Part shown: positions 20,599 through 32,507 of the stretch, piece after piece
Position numbering within the stretch: the stretch's first letter is position 1
Layout of the letters: every line of letters begins with the position of its first letter
NCBI GenBank assembly: GCA_039090855.1
Contig: CM077005.1
Span: 76,876,607-76,940,606, forward strand
Source: Macrothele yani
Taxonomy: Eukaryota > Arthropoda > Arachnida > Araneae > Macrothelidae
Direction of reading: 5' to 3'
DNA: 64,000 bases
Translations under genes and position numbers: made by a program
Notes under the pieces: model-generated
What the model saw: the letters and a program-made list of their open reading frames with translations, nothing else
The model's database searches: none
Told to the model about the DNA's origin: nothing

Positions 20599-21440
20599 TA
20601 GCTTGGTAAGCAACTCTTGTGTCTATAGCAAAAACACTTTTAGTGGCAGCTAGTGTGAAATCTTCGAAAAAATATAAAAAATTCGGAACTTCAGATTTCC
20701 ATGCATTCTATCATTTTTAATTTTTGCCTACCTGATGTCATCTCAATTTTTCTGCCTTGGTGCTTCTGGTAGGGCATGAAATGAAATACGCGTTTCTTTC
20801 AACTTACCTTTTCGGCTAAATTTTTAAATCCTCGACAGCTTTCATTTTTATGTCATGTAAGACTCGCATACAAAGTAGCTTCTTTTCTTCTTTCAGCATC
20901 GGTTGTCTGTTGAAAGTCTATTGCTCTGAAGTGAAGTTATGAAGAAGTGTGTGAAGGTTTTCAGTAAAATTTTAGCAGCCGCTTTATTCTGGGAAACGTT
21001 AAGGCAAGTTGCTTAATCAACTGTGAATAATTTTAATTACTCTGTGGTGTAAACTTGCATGAACATATACCACAAAAAAAGGAACAAATTTTCTATCTAT
21101 ACTTTAATCAAAGATAGCATGCTGTAACTGGCACGACGTGAAAATAATATAAATGAAAATAAGGACACCTGGGCGTGTTGAGCCCATAAAGGAACGTAGG
21201 AATGCACTGCTTATAAAGAGTCGAGAGCCATGATCACCTTGCCGTTTGAACATTTGATCAAAACCAATTCCCATTGTTCTGTCATGGAGGAGCCTGCCAA
21301 AAATTCCTCATCTGTAATTACGTAAATGGGACTCTAGATAAGAAATTTTGAGCATAGAAACAAGAAGGTTCTATGACGTAAAAGCAAGCGAACTGTTCTG
21401 GCCCCAACAACTCTTTTGAAGCTGCTTGAATGAAGAAACA
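20599..21440. other. No gene recognised
   Basis: AT-rich stretch without coding or repeat signals that I can support. Confidence 0.5.
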
Positions 21441-22684
21441 CACCGAAAGGACAAAGCATTATGGCCACATCCGTAATATGATGTTGCTCTTCCACATGTC
21501 ACCAAAACAGATGTAACTCGACGAGGCATAGGGACTACAAGATTTCTAAAGGTGTCCTGTGGTATCTGGTACCAGCACGTTACCAGTAGATCCTGTAACT
21601 CTTGCAAGTTACAATGATGAGACGCCGCAGTTCGGATTTCCTATTCCGACGCAAACTACAGATGCTTGATTGGTTTGGTGTCTGGAGAATTTTGAGTCCA
21701 GGGCAATTAATTACAAGGTAGTCTTCCTCATATCCCGCGATTTATTTTACGAACAATCTGGGCAGTGTGGCATGGGGCATTATTCTTCTGAAAATAGGCA
21801 CTACTAGAGGGGAAATACCGTTGCCATGAAAGTATGTACGTGGTCTGCAATAATATTTAGGTAAGTGGTGGACGTAACAATTTCCCGCAATCAATGATTG
21901 AGCCCAATATTTCCCAATAGAACATTGTTCAAAGCATTACACTTCATCCACCTGCTTGTTTTTGTCCCACGGTGCATCCTGCTGTCAATACTTCTCCAGG
22001 TAAATGACGCACACATAACCTCTCGTCCACATGGTGTAACAAGAAACGAGATTCATTGAACGACCTTCTTCCAGTTATTCAAGGTGCAGTTTTGATGTTC
22101 GCGTGCCCAATGTAGGAGCTTTCGACCGTAAACAGCGGTTAGCATGTACACTCTGAGCGGCATGCAGCTACGCATCCCCATTTTCAGCAGGGTTTGCTGT
22201 ACTTTGCATTGTAAGACATTAATCCTGTCACCAACATTCAAATTACTGGCGAGTTGGGCCACAGTATTTCTTCTGAAGGTTCATGCAATACGTGATATTC
22301 TTCGTTTACGTCAAGCATCGATGAGTCGTGGTTGGTCAACACCTTGCCAATGGTTCGTAGTCCGTCCCCTTTCGACCACATTTTGAAGATATTAATCACG
22401 GCTGCCCATGAACAACCCCAAGAACCTTGCCGTCTTGGAAATGCTCTGATCCTTACCGTCTCTGAACCTTGCCGTCTTGGAAATGTCTGGCCTTTACAAT
22501 TTGGTCTTTGTCAAAATCTCTTAGGTCTGCCGCCTTTCCATTCCGAACAACAAGAATAACTTTGATCAAGAGAGATCAGTATCGGAGGTTATTTACACCA
22601 TTTCATGACCTTCAAACTCGCCGTCGCTTACTGCGGTTGCTTCGATTTGCGACACGCTGGTCATAATATTTTGGCTCTTCAGTG
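21441..22684 (-). pseudogene. Decayed Tc1-like element F
   Basis: End words CACCGAAAGGACAAAGCATT (left) and the complement of the right end, CACTGAAGAGCCAAAATATT, are the TIRs; TA follows the right end only. Minus-strand fragments in order: HTH and linker (MAQLASNLNVGDRINVLQCK, LLKMGMRS), EHQNCTLNNWKKV before the lost first catalytic site, FQKNNAPCHTAQIV with Asn replacing the second Asp, NSPDTKPIKHL with Lys replacing the Glu, and a C-terminus ending near 21490. Many stops. Same family as element L at 37719-39587. Confidence 0.75.
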
Positions 22685-24164
22685 TAGAATATTTCGGTTG
22701 CGTCATTTACAAAATGAGAATAATTTCCAAATTTTCCTTATATTACCTGAATTTTTTCTGATTCTTTTTAATAAGTGTAACATGGAGTTTTAATGTCAAA
22801 GCAACAATTGTTTAAATGTTAATACTATCCAACACCATGAACTAAAGCATGAGAATGGGAAAAACCGGTTACCTCTCATTTTCCCCTCGCATTTTGAAGA
22901 GAATGATTTCAAATACGGGATTAGAAATAATCTGGACTTAAAAACCGCGAAGAACAGAGCTTGTTCCAAAAGTGTGGTAACGAGAGAAAGTGCACTATCA
23001 AGAATGTGATTAGAAAACAAAAGCTGTGCGTTTCCTGATAATAAACAGTTGCTGCTGTTTCAAGTTATTTACATTCCTTATCACTGTGACGGTGTCGCTC
23101 CGCTTCTTAATTTTAGCTAGCAGTTGTTCTTCCAGTTTAGATAATATTTTTTGTTACAGTGGAAGACTTTCTTCAATATATTCCAGACTTGTGAGTTGAA
23201 ATTATGGTTTGATAGTCCTTCCTGTTAAAGCAACTCTTCCACCCAAAACGGGAGCTATTGATCAGCATCTCATGAAGGTAGAGGAGTTACTACGTACGTG
23301 GTTGTGCATGATACATACATCGTCCCTAAAACTCGGTGTGTTTTGATATCAATAGCCATTTGTGGCTGAAAATTTGAACTTAGGATGTTCCGTACCAGTG
23401 CTGATATTGATAGTTGATGTTTTAGAGTTTACTTTGATCAGAAATCCAATACTTAAACTCTGCATCTGGCCAACATTTTTCTCAACAAGACCAGCTGATT
23501 AAGTTGATTGCCGCTAAGACAGGATATTTAATATCTGTTTTGTAGAGATTTGTCCTTCGCAAACGCTTCGTTCCACCGCATTTTCCTGAAAAGAATCGAT
23601 TCCTCTAAAGAACCGATTCTCCGAAGAAATCAGTCAGACTACTTCTTACTAGACGTCAAAATTTCACCCTTGTGTCTCGGTGAGGTTCATGTTCTAGTCA
23701 GAAAATCTTACCTTATTCAGAAAAATAGAAATGCAATAAAGTACGTGAACGTTTCGAAATGAACTTATAAGAAAACCAAGGAACAAATTTTCCGTGGGAA
23801 TTTAAAACAAATTTAAACTTAAAAATCGGCTACTAAACCGAAAACTATCAACGAACAAAGAATCCGATTCAGAATCGTTTCCCTAAATACAAATCGTTCT
23901 CTAAATCGGAAGAATCACTGACCGAAATAAAGGAATTGGTCCGAACGAATCTTTTTAGTGAGTCGAATCGAAAGAATCGATTTTTGCAAAAGAATCAGTT
24001 TGAAAAGAATATCTACTATTTTGATCCGACCGTTACCAAAGAAATGAATCAAAACATACCCACGCTAAAATAATAAAGGCCAATTGTATGCTGCGATCAG
24101 AAGTAAAACGGAAAAAAAATGATATCAAAAACCGGAAACAGCACCACATGAGACACATTTGGTC
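22685..24164. other. No gene; GATTC-rich stretch at 23570-24010
   Basis: No gene recognised. Between about 23570 and 24010 the words GAATC, GATTC, CGATTC and AATCG recur far more than in the flanks, without a fixed period. It could be the remains of a degenerate short tandem repeat or the binding-site cluster of a lost element end. Confidence 0.45.
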
Positions 24165-24243
24165 TATTTTTGGTGTCTTTTTAATCTTGATATCATACTT
24201 TTAATAAAATTATGATATCAAGATTAAAAAGACACCAAAAATA
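24165..24243. repeat. Perfect inverted repeat, 33-bp arms
   Basis: Arm 24165-24197 (starts TATTTTTGGTGTC) is the exact complement of 24211-24243 with a 13-base loop. It directly abuts the next palindrome. Confidence 0.95.
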
Positions 24244-24281
24244 TCTGCGGAAACTTTAATTATAATTAAAGTTTCCGCAGA
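24244..24281. repeat. Perfect 38-bp palindrome
   Basis: TCTGCGGAAACTTTAATTA followed with no spacer by its exact reverse complement. Immediately adjacent to the 33-bp-arm inverted repeat. Confidence 0.95.
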
Positions 24282-24440
24282 CTTCCCCTTAGCTGTTCAT
24301 ATTAGGAACTTAGATGAAATGCTGCGTGCTGCCTGATTCATTAAATACTATACAAAACCAAATTATTCGACTATACTATGCAAAACCAAATTAATACGTC
24401 GCCTTAGTAGTTTTAGATTGCCCATAGTGGCATGAATATA

Positions 24441-25976
24441 CACTGCTGGACAATTGCTAAGGACGGATCATAAACGGCTATATAGCGCATAAAAATGTAA
24501 GTGTGGTTGGATACCAAGTGAAATAAAATAATGTCAGAATGCCAGGACATTACAATAAAGACAATTTATTGTGCTCTGAAATCCAAGAAGGCTTTGGAAC
24601 GTGTTCAAGGGACAAACAGGCCATTTTGTGCAGAATACGTAAGCGTGAAAAAAATGCAATTACCGTCCGCAGGCGTTCCGGCGTAAGATGTCAATACGGG
24701 ATATGGCCACAATGGAAGACGACGCAAGATACCACACGTCGTGTCATGCTTTGCACAACATTATCAAGCAGCTGTTGGGGTAATTTATCCCATTCCTCTG
24801 TCAGTGCACAGATGAGGGTGTCCTTGTTTTTGGAGGGCACTGGCGACCAGCAAGACTCCTCCCCAAAGCATCCCACACATTTTCAATGGGATTCAGATCT
24901 GGAGAACGTGCTGGCCATACGAGGCGTTGAATATCCTCGCTCTCAAGACACTCCTGGACAGCGACTGTTCCATGACATGTTGCGTTGTCGTCCATGAAAA
25001 TGAATCTATCACCGACAGCACCACGGAACATGCGAACATGAGGCAGCAGAACATCATTAATGTATCGTTGGCCAGTCACAGTCCCAGTTGGAAGCACATA
25101 GAGGGACGTACGGCCATTGATCATGATGCCAACCCATACCATGACACTACATGCCGGATATCGGTCCCTTTCCTGTATGTTTGCTGGACCATATGCAGTA
25201 CCACTGTCACGCCAGATCAGTTGTCGTCGACAATCAGACGATACACTGTATCTACTCTCATCTGAGAAGAGGACAGCAGACCAGTCGTTATCAGTGTAAT
25301 TGCGTTGTTGATGGCACCTTTGCAAACGGGCGGTACGGTGACGTCTGGACAATGGGATGCACACAACAGGACGGCGGGCGTATAGTTCTCCTTAATGCAA
25401 ACGTCTGGCGACAGTTTTTCGGGAGATCCGCTTGCCAGTAGCAGCCATAAACTGATTTGCTACCTCACTAGCTGTGCTGCGCCGGTATCTTTTTGTCGAT
25501 AGCACTATGTACCGATCTTCTGCCGGTGTCGTACTGCGAACACGACCTCCCCCGTGACGTTTGCGACACTCTCCATTTGTTTGAAATGATTTCCAAAGCC
25601 TTGAAACAACACTGTGGCTGACGTCGAATTCCCTGGCAACATCTGTTATTTTTCGCCCTTCTTTAATCTTGCCAATAATACGGCCACGCGTAAAATCATC
25701 TAGGTGATGTCGGGAAGACATACTGAAAATTGCAAGTTCGTCAATTGATTCTTTCCCTTTCAACTTTGCGTTTGAACAACAATGGTCAATACGCGTCAAA
25801 TCCTTTATATCTCTTATCAGCGCTATGACGTCACGAACAAGTTCGGCAATCTAAAATTTGCATACGCACAACACGTCTTACTGTATCCCGCATTTATGCT
25901 TCCACATTTTCCTGCCTTCCATTTATGGTTGCTATCGTTGCTATTTTCATCCGTCCTTAGCAATTGTCCGGCAGTG
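24441..25976 (-). mobile_element. Tc1-like element G
   Basis: TIRs CACTGCTGGACAATTGCTAA (left) and the complement of the right end, CACTGCCGGACAATTGCTAA. TA flanks at 24439-24440 and 25977-25978. 1.5 kb, with a nearly complete transposase, so one of the younger Tc1 copies here. Confidence 0.92.
24691..25799 (-). pseudogene. Tc1-like transposase of element G, two frameshifts
   Basis: Frame 1 (25799-25392): MSSRHHLDDFTRGRIIGKIK, the HTH pair (ITDVAREFDVSHSVVSRLW) and ISRKTVARRLH. Frame 2 (25364-24801): VLFSDESRYSVSSDCRRQ with the first Asp, SVMVWVGIMINGRTSLYVLP, IFMDDNATCHGTVAV with the second Asp, and ARSPDLNPIENVWDALGRS with the Glu. Frame 3 (to 24691): ALTEEWDKLPQQLLDNVVQS and the C-terminal end HCGHIPY. 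The catalytic triad is whole; only about two small indels (near 25375 and 24815) break the gene. Native start is likely the Met of MSSRHHLDD. Confidence 0.88.
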
Positions 25977-27186
25977 TATATGAATTATATTTTAATTTTG
26001 ATTTTTTTCTAAAACGGGAAATTTTATTTATGCAAAGCTGTAAAAATATTTTGAATATTATATGAAGTACGCACTCAGTTTCTTCTGTTATAAAACTAGA
26101 ATATTCTGTAAGACAAGTTTGCTCTCTTAATTGAGAATTTTTTTGTAGAACTGCTCAAAATTTAAAAGACATTTTCTTGCTCTGTTACATAGTTACTACA
26201 TAATTGGTTCAATGACCGGCCAGCCAAACCTGAATTTACAAATTGCTTTTAAATTTTCCCTCGTGGCTTTCTAAAAATAAATATGTTCTTAATTTTTATG
26301 AAAAGCTCATCCCTCCACAGCAAACGTTTCGGATGATTGACTCGCCAGATAAATGCTTATCATCCCGATCTCAAAACTACTCTTGCGCCAACGTTAGAAA
26401 TGGCCAGCCACTTCTTTGATAAATGAATAATGTTTTAAAGAGCATTTATTTTGTAACTGTTCATCTTATGACGTATTTCCACAAAGATTAAAATCGATTG
26501 GCTTGCGTACATCTTCCAAACTACTTTTGTCTTTAGTTAAACTGAAGCACTTTGCAAAACTTATTTTTCGAGAAAAGAGAATTCATGGGAATCTTTCTTT
26601 TATTTTGTTCTCTAACGTCGAATAAATTCTTAATTCATTTCGTCGTAGTTTGCGAAACACATTTTGAAAATCATTTATTTCCCGCATTCACGAAGAGCAA
26701 GCTCAGATCTTTTAAATATGAAAGAAGTCTTTAGGAATATATAACATGCTTTAGTTTTCTTCTTTCTTTTTTCGATCGCAAAAACAGAAGAACTTCTTTC
26801 CAATTTGCGTGCTCTGTGGACATTCCTTTTACTTATCCAAATTTTCCTTGTTGTCATGTATGATATGAAAAACTCATCTGAAAGTACCAAGAGATCAATA
26901 ATATGCATTAACTAAACTAAAAATCCATGAAGTTCATTTCCAAGATCAGAATATTTTTTCCTAAAAGCTGCTTCTCTAGAGACGTTCGCGAACAGCATTA
27001 ATTTTCGCAGAAAAAAGTAATTTGCGCTGTGCATCATGAAATCATTTTCAATGTGTACATTATATCTGGAGACAATGTAAAGATAAGAAGACATATCAAG
27101 CTAAAAAACTGCAAATACTTCAATAAGGAAGAGTTTCGGAGAATTCTTAAATAGCTTTCTGTAAAAAATTTCGATCACTATCAAAA
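25977..27186. other. AT-rich, no gene recognised
   Basis: Only chance ORFs. No TE ends seen. Confidence 0.5.
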
Positions 27187-27231
27187 CGTGTTTTCAGAAT
27201 TTCGACAGAATGTCGAAATTCTGAAAACACG
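27187..27231. repeat. Perfect hairpin, 21-bp arms, 3-base loop
   Basis: CGTGTTTTCAGAATTTCGAC A, loop GAA, then the exact complement ending ACACG. Confidence 0.95.
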
Positions 27232-27825
27232 ATTCTTTGACCTGAGAAAATGACTGACTTTCGAAAGCGACTTATCCGCAACGCCAGCTGACCAGTAGTG
27301 ATTATGGCTCGCCCTGTGTTTGGGGGCTTTTTTTTTTTTTTTTTTTATCAGATTCTAAAATTGTTTCGCAAATTTCCATTAACCCATTAACTATTCAACT
27401 TTTAATCTTTTTTTTACCGAAAGATCCCTCTCTACCAGTTGCACTTTGTCTGCACAATATGTGTACCATTTTGTTTTGATTCTTACACTTTTATAGAACT
27501 TGTGGAGTTTTAAACTCTGTTAGTAATAATTTTAAATGGTTGAACAGTTACCTAAGGGGGTAATGTTCTTAAATAACTTAGTTGCAAAAAAATCACAGTT
27601 TTTAAACAAATAACCAAACGGCCAGGTATAAAGAATAAGCGATTCACTTACTTAATTCCATCTATTTATTCTATAAACACTTGTACTTCAAGCCTTCAAA
27701 ATAATCTCTTGCCAGAATATAATCTCGCTGGCTTCGACACAAACATCAATCTTATAACCACGACATTTTTTGTCGATCACATATATTTCAACAGATTTTA
27801 TTTAAACGTTTCATAAGCTACTCTC
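27232..27825. other. No gene; poly-T run at 27329
   Basis: AT-rich. A 17-base T run lies near 27329-27346. Nothing else supportable. Confidence 0.5.
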
Positions 27826-28390
27826 CATCAACTCCCTTTGTCTCTACCAACTCTCACTCTCCACCAACTCTCTTTCTCTCTGCCAAGTCTTACTCTCCAC
27901 CAACTCTCTTTCTCTCTGCCAAGTCTTAATCTCCACCAACTCTCTTTCTCTCTGCCAAGTCTTACTCTCCACCAATTCTCTTTCTCTCTGCCAAGTCTTA
28001 CTCTCCACCAACTCTATTTCTCTATACCAACTATCTTTCGAACAGCTGTCTTTCTCTCTATCAACTATCTCTCCAGCAACTCTTCTTGTCTCTACCAACT
28101 CTCTTTCTCTACCGCTCTCTCTCCAATAACTCTTTCCTCTTTACCAACTATCTCTCTCCACCAACTCTCTTTCTCTCTACCACCTATCCCTCTACCAACT
28201 CTCTTTATGAACTCTCACTCTCCACCAACTCTTTTTCTTCTTCAACTTTATCTCTCCACCAACTCTCTTTCTCTCTGACAACTTTCTCTCCCCCCAACTC
28301 TTTCTTTCTACCAACTCTCTCTCCGCACTAACTTTCTCTCTCGCTATCAACTTTCTCTCTTCATCAACTCTCTTCTTTTCTCTCTCATAT
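27826..28390. repeat. Pyrimidine-rich minisatellite, 36-bp higher unit
   Basis: About 560 bases almost free of G on the plus strand. Between 27858 and 28015 a 36-bp unit (CTCTCCACCAACTCTCTTTC followed by TCTCTGCCAAGTCTTA) repeats about four times with few changes; the rest is looser CTACCAACTCTCT repeats. Long frames on both strands across it (RERELVESKTWQ repeats on the minus strand) are a by-product of the 12-codon period. Confidence 0.9.
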
Positions 28391-29560
28391 ACATTCAGTC
28401 TAGCCACTTTATGCTGCTCTGCTTCAATGTTAGTGTTGCCAAACAGTAAAAGCTATTCGGGGAAGCAATACACCTTTCTTTGGAAAAACAATGTAACTAA
28501 ATTTACATAAGGAAACAGAAATTCAAAAGGAATGCTATCTAGATGTATACGTAACAAACTGTTACTCCTAAATAATGATTTTCTTGATCTGCAATTTTTT
28601 AAATAAACAGAACGTACCGGATTTCCAAAAAAGAAAACGGAAAAAAAGAAAGAAAATCAAGCAATATGTGAGATTTTTCAAGGACAAAAAATGTTTGTTC
28701 CAAAGACAAAGTAAATAAATTACTTGGCAGCTGTAATGTTTTCTCCGTTTTAATTCATACGTATTCGGCGCATGGAAAAATGAACGCAACTGTAGATTTA
28801 ATTATAAAAATAGAATTCTTTTAAATCGTCCTCATGTTCGGCCTAGTAACTGGCTCGGCAGTTCATTAAGTGACTACTTTCCCTCCCCCTGAGCAGACTG
28901 CGAACTTGAGAAGCCTTTTGTGTTGTATTCAACGGTAGCTCTTTGATTTGTCCTTATGTAGCATAACATTAACGTCACACCCACACAATCATCCACCATG
29001 GTAACATAAGATGCGAAGGCACTTTCCACGTCGTTCTTGTTATCTTGCCGTACAATTTCATGAGTCGGTAATCTGTGTCTTTAATCCAAGATGTCGTGAC
29101 AGGTACACATTTATTACAGTCGCTGCAGCAGATCTCCTTTCATGCTCATCTGTGAAATAGGTGTTCATCTGCAAAAATACAAAACGGTAGGACATCTCCA
29201 CACAGAATGCCAACAGACATAGCAGCTGCCTGCATCATTGGATGAATACGCATCGTTTTGTCATTGCGGGAACATCGTTTTTCATGCGAATTTCTAAAAA
29301 ACTGATTATGACAAATCCATGATAACACTAAAAGGGCGGCTAAAGAACGGTTTTTAAAACAGTAAAGAATACTACGCTTCACAAGTTATGAAGTATAAGT
29401 GCTTTTGAAGGAATTTCAAACAAAACCTAAAGCGGATTATTTATTGCAATTAAATAAAGAAATTGATTTCTCACTTGTACTATTTGCGCAGACCTATGTA
29501 AGTTTATAACAAGGCCAATGCTGTGCAACAGACCGCAAGTGACGAATAAATCAAATTTCA
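28391..29560. other. AT-rich, no gene recognised
   Basis: No supportable gene. A minus-strand frame at 29146-29382 was examined for IS630-type motifs but nothing convincing was found. Confidence 0.5.
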
Positions 29561-29564
29561 TTTC

Positions 29565-30600
29565 TTACTGAAAAAGAAAATGGAATAAAATCTGAAATGT
29601 TTCATTGCATTGTACATCAAAAAACATTATGAGGATCTTCGCTGGGACTACCAAATATAATGGACAAGGTAGTGAAAATAACGAGTTTAATTAGTGGTGG
29701 AAGCCATGCTGTTACTCATACAAAATTTGGAACATTTTAAAATGAACTTTATGCCGAATAATGTGCCTTGCTTCTTCACTATCAGGTACGTCGGTTGAAA
29801 GCTATAAAACATTTAGTGAGATTTTTCCAACTTTGGAAATAACTTTATCCCTTTTTATCGGAAAAAGAAAATGTAATACTATTGTCACTAAAAGTCTCAG
29901 CATGTCGCTTTTTTTTAGTTCACTAGCTTTCTTAACTGGTAAAATTCAGCATTTGAAAGCGTTAAATATTGCTCTGCAATATTTAACACCAAAATGTCTT
30001 TAATCCGGAGTAGTATAGATGGTTTTGTAACAAGCTGCCATTGTTAAAATCAATCCTAGAGAGAAACAGTTTGACTCATTCGAATTATATAAGGAGTTTT
30101 CTAGTTAAATGACAATATTTAGTGAAACTACAGATCTTAAAGTATGTTTTCCTTAGCTAAACACTGTTATTAAGAATTTTGATGAGAGGCATAAAAAATC
30201 TGATAAACTCAAACCAAACATACGTCTGTTCAGCACTCCAATCTGTTCAGCACTCCATCTGTTCAGCAGCCAATGGAAGCACAAACGCAATTTATCAAGT
30301 GGAATTGTGTGAACTTCAAGCAGATTGATTTATTAGAGCTCGATCAGAAACTGGAACAGAACTGTTGAAACTTTTTTCCAAAGAAATACACAAAAATATG
30401 AGATTTGCAATTAAAAGTTATTTCAACGTTTGGAAGTGCATAACAATTGCGAGAGGGCATTTTCTGACATGAAATACATAAAGTTAAAAAAAACAGGGAC
30501 AATATGAATGACTCTACTCTTGAACAATTACTTCGGCTTTCAGCGACAAGCATCGAAGTGGATATGGAACAACTTTTAGTGGAGTTTAATCATCTCTCAT
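29565..30600 (+). pseudogene. hAT-superfamily transposase remnant
   Basis: Frames in order on the plus strand fit the C-terminal half of hAT transposases of the group related to vertebrate GTF2IRD2/ZBED5-like proteins. Pieces: FHCIVHQKTL, stop, GSSLGLPNIMDKVVKITSLI (29600-29690); LLHYQVRRLKAIKHL (about 29770-29815), which stands where the family has 'HSNVRWLSRGKVL'; SSLAFLTGKIQHLKALNIAL (29925-29985); NFDERHKKSDKLKPNIRLFS (30175-30235); and the dimerisation block VISTFGSA then CERAFSDMKYIKLKKNRDN (30420-30505) with EQLLRLSATSIEVDMEQLL. Stops and frameshifts are frequent. The N-terminal zinc finger was not found. Confidence 0.7.
30228..30270. repeat. 16-bp triplication in the hAT remnant
   Basis: CTGTTCAGCACTCCA occurs twice, followed by a third CTGTTCAGCA; small tandem slippage within the pseudogene. 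Confidence 0.8.
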
Positions 30601-30706
30601 TAATTGTTTTTTTTTAATTTTAAATTTAAGTTCTTCTAATATTAATCAAAAGATCCTACAGATTACTTAATTAAGCATCCATCTTTATATTTACATCACC
30701 TATATA

Positions 30707-31885
30707 CACGGTCGAGTCACATTATTGTGACCTCCACCTAATATCCAGAGTAACCGCCGTGTGCAGCGCGGACAGCAGCTAGACGGACTGGGAGTGACTC
30801 AATAAGGTGCTGGAAGGGGTTCACAGGTATGTGGAGCCATTCTGACTGTAGTGCTTCAGACAGCTGCTGGAGGGTACGTGGTGGAGGATCCATAGAGCGA
30901 ATAACACGATCGAGGTAATCCCAAAGCTCAATTGGGTTTAGGTCTGGGGAATTAAGAGGCCAGGAAAGTACTTTAAAGTCTTCATCGTGCTCTTCCAAAC
31001 ACACTCGGACATTTTTAGCTACGTGACACGTCGCATTGTCGTGCTGGAAGATCCCATTCGCCCTAGGGAAGACGTGGTCTGCAATGATGGATTCATAAGG
31101 AATTCAATCCACAGTGCCTTCCACAGGTATGAGCGGACATAGAGAATGCCACAAAAACATTCTCCAGACCATAATGCTGCCCCCACCAGCTTGTGTTCTT
31201 GCAGCAATGGTTGAAGAGTGTTTGTTCTCCGATGTTTCTCGCCTTATACGCCAACGTCCATCCATTCGATGAAGCAGAAAACGCGACTCATCGGAGAAGG
31301 CAATCCTTTGCCAATCAACGGAGGTCCTATTCCGACACTGACGTGCAAATATAAGCCTTTTCTGACGATGCACCTTCGTCAGCATAGGGGAAGTGACCAT
31401 CCGTCAGCTTCGGATCCCCATACGTAGCAGGGTTTGCTGAACTGTCGCTTTCGACACACTTTCGGTAGCCCCCTGGTTCATTGGTCAGTGAGTTGTTCCA
31501 CTCTAGCGTGTCGATCGGCCCTCACGCACTTTTGAAGCCGACGTTCACCGCTCACATAATGGCACGTGGTGCTCCGCAGTTTCTACTTCGCTTATTCGCA
31601 ATGGTGTCATTTCTCCAATCACGACACACTTTAACCACAGCAGCACGCGATCTGTTCACAAACTGCGCTTTTTCAGAAATACTGCCACCCTTAGCCCAAA
31701 AGCTGATAATCCACCCCTTTCTCAAGTCTGATATCCATGACAGCAACAAGTGATACGTTTTCCAAATGCCTGCAGCATACCTTATATACCGCCCAAGCCA
31801 GCTCACAACACGTGCCCTCTTTCATTGGCTACGCGCTGTTGACGTCACAAGTAGGAGGTGATCACAGTAATGTGACTCGACTGTG
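30707..31885 (-). mobile_element. Tc1-like element H
   Basis: TIRs CACGGTCGAGTCACATTATT (left) and the complement of the right end, CACAGTCGAGTCACATTACT. TA flanks at 30705-30706 and 31886-31887. Length 1.18 kb. Confidence 0.92.
30738..31806 (-). pseudogene. Tc1-like transposase of element H
   Basis: N-terminal HTH frame 31806-31552 (ISFWAKGGSISEKAQFVNRS RAAVVKV). Frame 31400-31104 holds RIAFSDESRFLLHRMDGRW with the first Asp and AGGGSIMVWRMFLW. The next frame gives IFQHDNATCHVAKNV (second Asp) and continues to LSWPLNSPDLNPIELWDYLD, where the Glu is present but the usual His after it is missing. The protein ends AAHGGYSGY at 30738. Broken by frameshifts between these pieces, with the acidic triad kept. 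Confidence 0.85.
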
Positions 31886-31992
31886 TATTTTTAAAAAGAC
31901 ATTTTAAAATATATCTAATTATTTTAAAAACAGGTCTATTCATATATTTCTTTAATTTTGGTTCATGCCTGTGATTCATAAGTAAGAATTTA
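31886..31992. other. Short AT-rich spacer
   Basis: Nothing recognised between element H and the tRNA-like head. Confidence 0.5.
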
Positions 31993-32067
31993 GGCGCACC
32001 GGTGGTAAGTGGCCTAAGCGCTGGCTGTGACCATTCGTTCGAGAAGGATACGGGTTCGAATCTTACA
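31993..32067 (+). mobile_element. tRNA-like SINE head, truncated
   Basis: GCGCACCGGTGGTAAGTGGC, an A box TGGCCTAAGCG and a B box GGTTCGAATC. The head resembles the SINE at 36831 but the following sequence does not match its body, so this is a truncated copy or a relative with another body. Confidence 0.6.
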
Positions 32068-32507
32068 GGAAATAGAAAGACGCAATTCAGATATGATGCT
32101 CAACATTTATGCGTCTCATTAGAAAGGACGTAACAAAAAATAAAATTTGTATTTTACAGTTTCTTATAACTAGAATGATGAAACTGCGAAATATAGATTT
32201 TAATTTACAGAAAAGTCGACTTTCATTTATATTGATCTACTAATGCTATACCATTTATTATTTCGCATCACACATTTTCAAGGATTTTTATGAAAATGAC
32301 AAAATCAGTGGTTGATGGAAAGGAAGAATGTTTGGATTCCACTTCAGAAATTGAAATAATCTGTACTTCTGCAGTAGAGTGCAAAAGTTATTATTTTATA
32401 TTTCAATAATCCAGTCTGTATTTTAAGAGTCTAAAAGTTAGTAACTTCAAATTGTTTTAACAGAAATTTCAGACTTCATAAGGCTTTTTTTTTTACTCAA
32501 GAGTATA
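32068..32507. other. No gene recognised
   Basis: AT-rich; nothing supportable. Confidence 0.5.

Noticed and set aside
27838..28278. 146-codon repeat protein (LTLHQLSFSLPS repeats)
   Set aside because: Produced by a minisatellite whose 36-bp unit is a multiple of three; no start context or non-repeat domain.
29146..29382. Possible IS630-type fragment (SVGILCGDVLPFC)
   Set aside because: Likeness to the strand before the second catalytic motif is weak and no catalytic block follows in any frame.
31993..32067. Genuine tRNA gene
   Set aside because: A and B boxes are present but acceptor-stem pairing is not evident and the head matches the local SINE family.
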